DNA from: Prevotella sp. P6B1
GTDB lineage: Bacteria > Bacteroidota > Bacteroidia > Bacteroidales > Bacteroidaceae
Assembly (NCBI RefSeq): GCF_000702825.1
Contig: NZ_JNKF01000013.1
Location: forward strand, 248,001 to 312,000
Length of the DNA: 64,000 nucleotides
Direction of reading: 5' to 3'
Part shown: piece by piece, positions 61,238 to 64,000 of the stretch
Numbering within the stretch: position 1 is the stretch's first letter
Layout of the letters: each line of letters begins with the position of its first letter
The notes under the pieces: generated by a model
Databases searched by the model: none
Told to the model about the DNA's origin: nothing
What the model saw: only the letters and a program-made list of their open reading frames with translations
Translations under genes and position numbers: made by a program

Positions 61238-61894
61238 ATGATACAAACTCATCTGATGAAACTGGATCAACCGTATCCAGTACTTAATATGAAAGGTGTA
61301 TTGGCGCGCCACGTGGCTACGCTGATTGAGATACACACCGTAGTAGACCGCAAAACGGGCGAGGAAACCATCAAAACCATAAGTCACCCTGTGGTGGATT
61401 ATGGCGAAAACAACTATGCCGGCGTGGTGTATGAGAAATTAGAACTCGAAGACTGCGAGATATTGACCTCGCCACTGTCAATGCACGAGCTGCATTCAAT
61501 CATCCACAATAATCTGAGCATGTTCAACCATAAGATATTCAATGAGCGCCCAGAATTTATCATTTGGCGTTTGCACCATCTTGGGCTTACCATCGATTGG
61601 CCTAAGAAGAAAGATGCCGACGGACTTGATACCGACGAAGATGAAGATCACATCGTAGTTCCAATATCGATGGGAAAGGCAGAAAGTGGCTGGTGGGCCG
61701 AGAGCAGTGCGCTATCGTTTTGTTTCGATGCCAGAGAAATGGAGAGCGATAAGGCATTGCTAAATTATATCCGCGAGATGCGTAGTGAGTATTACCAAGC
61801 GTTTAAGGATCGCAAATTCGATATCACCTTCCAAAATAGACAGCCCGAGGTTAAGTATCTGATAGATGAGCTAAACAACAATCCTCATCTCTAG
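61238..61894 (+). CDS. accessory protein of unknown function
   Basis: This 218-residue protein, probably cytoplasmic, has no signal peptide. It starts MIQTHLMKLDQPYPVLNMKG and has an acidic stretch in the middle (KKKDADGLDTDEDEDHIVVP) and a helical C-terminus. The early part (RHVATLIEIHTVVDRKTGEE) is strand-rich. I do not recognise the family. It is the first gene after the octamer repeats and lies 38 bp upstream of the next ORF, so a role linked to the element is plausible but unproven. Confidence 0.75.
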   Translation: MIQTHLMKLDQPYPVLNMKGVLARHVATLIEIHTVVDRKTGEETIKTISHPVVDYGENNYAGVVYEKLELEDCEILTSPLSMHELHSIIHNNLSMFNHKIFNERPEFIIWRLHHLGLTIDWPKKKDADGLDTDEDEDHIVVPISMGKAESGWWAESSALSFCFDAREMESDKALLNYIREMRSEYYQAFKDRKFDITFQNRQPEVKYLIDELNNNPHL

Positions 61895-61932
61895 TACATA
61901 ATTATAGGTACGAGCGCGCGCGAAGGATAACG

Positions 61933-62622
61933 ATGAATAGCCAGATAGACTTGCAATATCTGGTGGGTTACTGTAAGCAGTTGCCCACGTTTAGAGATGC
62001 ACTCCCAATCATGATGTGTATAAAGGATTGGGGGATAGAGCATCATGCGCTCGATGCAGCAAAGCAAGCCGAATGGGAAGTTAGAGAGCATTTCAAATTA
62101 ATGAACCCACAGCCCGATAACGACTTGCAGCAACAGAAGAAGCTGCCGCTTACTATTATAGAAACACCAGAAACACCTGAGTTCAAGTTCTTCCACCAAG
62201 TGACCGATGCCGACGCTACAGAATTCAAGGAGGTGCTGCGCGAGTGCATAGCCAAGATTAACACTAACGGCAAGAAGGAGTGGTTCTGCATCTACGCTGC
62301 CTGGCGATACTACCAGAAGGAACACGAAAAGACAGGCGGATTCGTGGATATGTTTACGGATATCGACGCACTGTTCCCTGGATTGCTGAAGAATGTGCGC
62401 AACGACCTGCCTGGCAACCGCCGACTGAAACCTTACTGCGACATGCTATCCTACGAATACAAGCTATGGGCTGTGGCCGATGGCAAACTGCCACCTATGC
62501 AGGTTTGGGCACACGAAGAGTGGATCCGACAATACAAAAACACATGGAAAACCATCCAGCACATGCAGGCCTTGGTGAGGGATTTTTACAGGGCTTTTGC
62601 AGCACTTTTAAGCAACAGATAA
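61933..62622 (+). CDS. accessory protein of unknown function
   Basis: This 229-residue, mostly helical, probably cytoplasmic protein is rich in Trp and Tyr (EWFCIYAAWRYYQKEHEKTG, AHEEWIRQYKNTWKTIQHMQ). No catalytic motif or signal peptide is seen. The family is not recognised. It is co-directional with the upstream 61238 gene and followed by the ATTCGGCT repeats and the primase-type gene. Confidence 0.75.
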   Translation: MNSQIDLQYLVGYCKQLPTFRDALPIMMCIKDWGIEHHALDAAKQAEWEVREHFKLMNPQPDNDLQQQKKLPLTIIETPETPEFKFFHQVTDADATEFKEVLRECIAKINTNGKKEWFCIYAAWRYYQKEHEKTGGFVDMFTDIDALFPGLLKNVRNDLPGNRRLKPYCDMLSYEYKLWAVADGKLPPMQVWAHEEWIRQYKNTWKTIQHMQALVRDFYRAFAALLSNR

Positions 62623-62629
62623 TCTTTTT

Positions 62630-62692
62630 CATTCGGCAGGAATTCTAAATCCATTCGGCTCATTCGGCTACTTTTCAGCTCCTTATTCGGCT
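62630..62692 (+). repeat. ATTCGGCT repeat cluster
   Basis: CATTCGGCT occurs twice in tandem at 62652-62669, with related copies CATTCGGCA at 62630-62638 and TATTCGGCT at 62684-62692. They lie in the 164-bp gap just upstream of the primase gene, about 60-120 bp from its -7 box. Confidence 0.88.
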
Positions 62693-62750
62693 GGCCCAGA
62701 AAGGCCTCTGAATAGGGCGAAAAAACCCGTCCTCCTACCTATTTTATTTG

Positions 62751-62758
62751 TAACTTTG
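62751..62758 (+). promoter_or_regulatory. Bacteroidota -7 box of the primase-type gene
   Basis: TAACTTTG, 28 nt before the ATG at 62787. No -33 TTTG at the standard distance. Confidence 0.68.
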
Positions 62759-62786
62759 TGCTCAGAAACATTAATTTTTTAAGCGT

Positions 62787-64000
62787 ATGAGCAGATTAGG
62801 ATTTGGAAAGAACAACTTCAGCAAGGTAGTGCCTTGCACAGTTGAACTGTTGAACTCAGCCATTGATTCAGCAGAAGTAATGAACGTGTGCGGACAGATT
62901 GCCCGCAAGCTGGAGGCAGTGAAAGCTGGCCAGGCTACCCGCACCGAGTTTGACGACTACAAGACGGCGATGAAGAAGCACCTGCCTGTGCTGACTCCTC
63001 ACGCCATCTTTAAGAACGGTGAACGCAAGAATGCCGAAGCCATTCCCTCTGGACTCTCGATGTACGACATCGACCACATTGAGAATCCCCGTGGTTACTA
63101 TCACACAATGATAGAGGACCGGATAAGCGAACTGGGCATCAACATGGCCCATGTGACACCCTCGACCGAAGGGCTGCGACTGATATTCGAGATGCCTGCC
63201 GGCATGACGCTGGCACAGGCACAGAAGTGGATGTCGGAGCAGTTGGGCGACGAGAACTACGACGGCTCGGTGAAGGACTATGCCCGCTGCTCGTATCTCG
63301 TACCTCGCGCGTACATATTATATTTAGATGAGGAGGAGCTGCTGAAGGAGCGAGAGGTGAAAGCCGAAGCTGTGAAAACGGGAGCACAGACCCCAAACGA
63401 GGCAATGCCCTCAGCAACCGCCACTGTGCTACTCCCCTCGCCTGCTATCCTACAGGATTCGCCCGAACACCAGCGCAACCTGCGCATCTTCGACCTGGCA
63501 ATGAAAGAGGCAGGCTTGAAGCCCGACGACATCGACGTGGTAGGCGTGCACAACTGGCACATTTCGCTTGTAGCCATACTAACCGTTGGCATTAGCCGCT
63601 TAATGAGTCAGCAGGCCATGATGGATGTACTGGCCACCCGCATGCCTAACTACTCGAAGGAGGCAGACTGCCAGCGACTGGTGGCCGACTTCTACGACAA
63701 GTACACCAAGGTTAACGCCCCCATGCCCATGAGCCTGCGCACCCTCTTCAAGCAGGCCCAGCAAGAGCAGAGCGCACCTAAGAAGCTGACGAGTCAACAG
63801 CTGGGATGCCTGCCCCCCGCAATGCCCGAAAAGATGCCTAAGCTCATCAAGCTGCTGTGCAGCAAGGAGCCCGAGCATCTGCATCCAGCCATCGCCCTCA
63901 GCGCATTCCCTGCACTCGGCTCCCATCTCTACGATGTACACTTCCTCTATGCCGACAACACCTACCACGAGGCCACATTCATGCACCACACGATGGCCAA
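62787..64000 (+). CDS. BT4734-like/VirE_N primase-type protein, start of DUF3987 helicase region (3' part outside window)
   Basis: The frame from ATG 62787 stays open for 404 codons to the window end. Residues about 60-200 match the BT4734-like N-terminal domain (formerly VirE_N): SMYDIDHIENPRGYY with the acidic pair Asp94/Asp96, HVTPSTEGLRLIFEMPAG and DYARCSYLVPRAYILY, a layout like archaeo-eukaryotic primases. A linker and helical PriCT-like part (about 225-330) lead to the start of a DUF3987-like region (PEHLHPAIALSAFPALG). These proteins occur on Bacteroidota mobile elements. A replicative or recombination role is inferred. Confidence 0.85.
   Translation, partial: MSRLGFGKNNFSKVVPCTVELLNSAIDSAEVMNVCGQIARKLEAVKAGQATRTEFDDYKTAMKKHLPVLTPHAIFKNGERKNAEAIPSGLSMYDIDHIENPRGYYHTMIEDRISELGINMAHVTPSTEGLRLIFEMPAGMTLAQAQKWMSEQLGDENYDGSVKDYARCSYLVPRAYILYLDEEELLKEREVKAEAVKTGAQTPNEAMPSATATVLLPSPAILQDSPEHQRNLRIFDLAMKEAGLKPDDIDVVGVHNWHISLVAILTVGISRLMSQQAMMDVLATRMPNYSKEADCQRLVADFYDKYTKVNAPMPMSLRTLFKQAQQEQSAPKKLTSQQLGCLPPAMPEKMPKLIKLLCSKEPEHLHPAIALSAFPALGSHLYDVHFLYADNTYHEATFMHHTMA

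Overview
The window looks like a chromosomal segment of a Bacteroidales bacterium, most likely a gut or rumen Prevotella-type species (Prevotella, Segatella or Xylanibacter). The evidence is the Bacteroidota promoter form (TAnnTTTG, often with TTTG 19-20 bp upstream) before most transcription units, an 11-subunit NADH-dehydrogenase-like complex with fused NuoCD and no NuoEFG, a mannan-degradation operon of the Bacteroides type, a hybrid two-component-like regulator with an AraC output, and a BT4734-type primase gene. The genus is an inference from protein appearance; no database was consulted.

Layout. 1-2927 (minus): an envelope and folate operon (MlaD/MCE protein cut by the window edge, SPOR amidase, FolB, and a stand-alone homologue of the C-terminal domain of B12-dependent ribonucleotide reductase). 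3034-3798 (plus): nitroreductase. 3860-7686 (minus): uronate operon of a GatC-like IIC permease, a KduI with a signal peptide, and an ExuT-like transporter. 7768-11153 (minus): a paired pseudokinase and histidine kinase with related sensor domains. 11304-11846: outer-membrane barrel. 12109-22294 (minus): nuoABCDHIJKLMN. 22349-23863: PafA-type alkaline phosphatase. 23922-30045 (minus): mannan operon (CE7-GH26 fusion, GH130 phosphorylase, GPH symporter, epimerase). 30403-34667: a membrane protein of unknown role, a BadF-type sugar kinase and an MscS channel.

34742-42623 (plus) is one tightly packed operon: kdsA, kdsD, a 1260-residue pseudo-hybrid two-component regulator, cardiolipin synthase and an acyltransferase. 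Then come a lipoprotein/TPR pair (minus), radA and pgk (plus), a geranylgeranyl-reductase-like flavoprotein (minus) and a secreted protein of unknown function (plus).

50651-59729 is the most unusual part. It holds two adjacent minus-strand operons of exported proteins, visibly richer in A+T than their neighbours, especially between about 54 and 59 kb. One encodes a lipoprotein, two paralogous Sel1-repeat proteins, a WG-repeat lipoprotein and a YD-repeat-like lipoprotein. The other encodes a CarboxypepD_reg barrel protein, a lipoprotein and an exported Sel1-caspase with an intact His/Cys dyad. Upstream of the first operon is an approximately 275-nt candidate structured RNA with an excellent promoter and an intrinsic terminator, which could be a cis-acting attenuator or an independent small RNA.

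59867-64000 has a mobile or accessory character: a higBA toxin-antitoxin pair, about 700 bp of non-coding DNA with tandem G/T-rich repeats and ACTGGGAY octamer arrays, two unrecognised ORFs, an ATTCGGCT repeat cluster, and the start of a BT4734_N/DUF3987-type primase-helicase gene running off the window. The strongest candidates for something undescribed are the RNA-led exported Sel1/WG/caspase locus and the two His-to-Asp pseudokinase signalling proteins.
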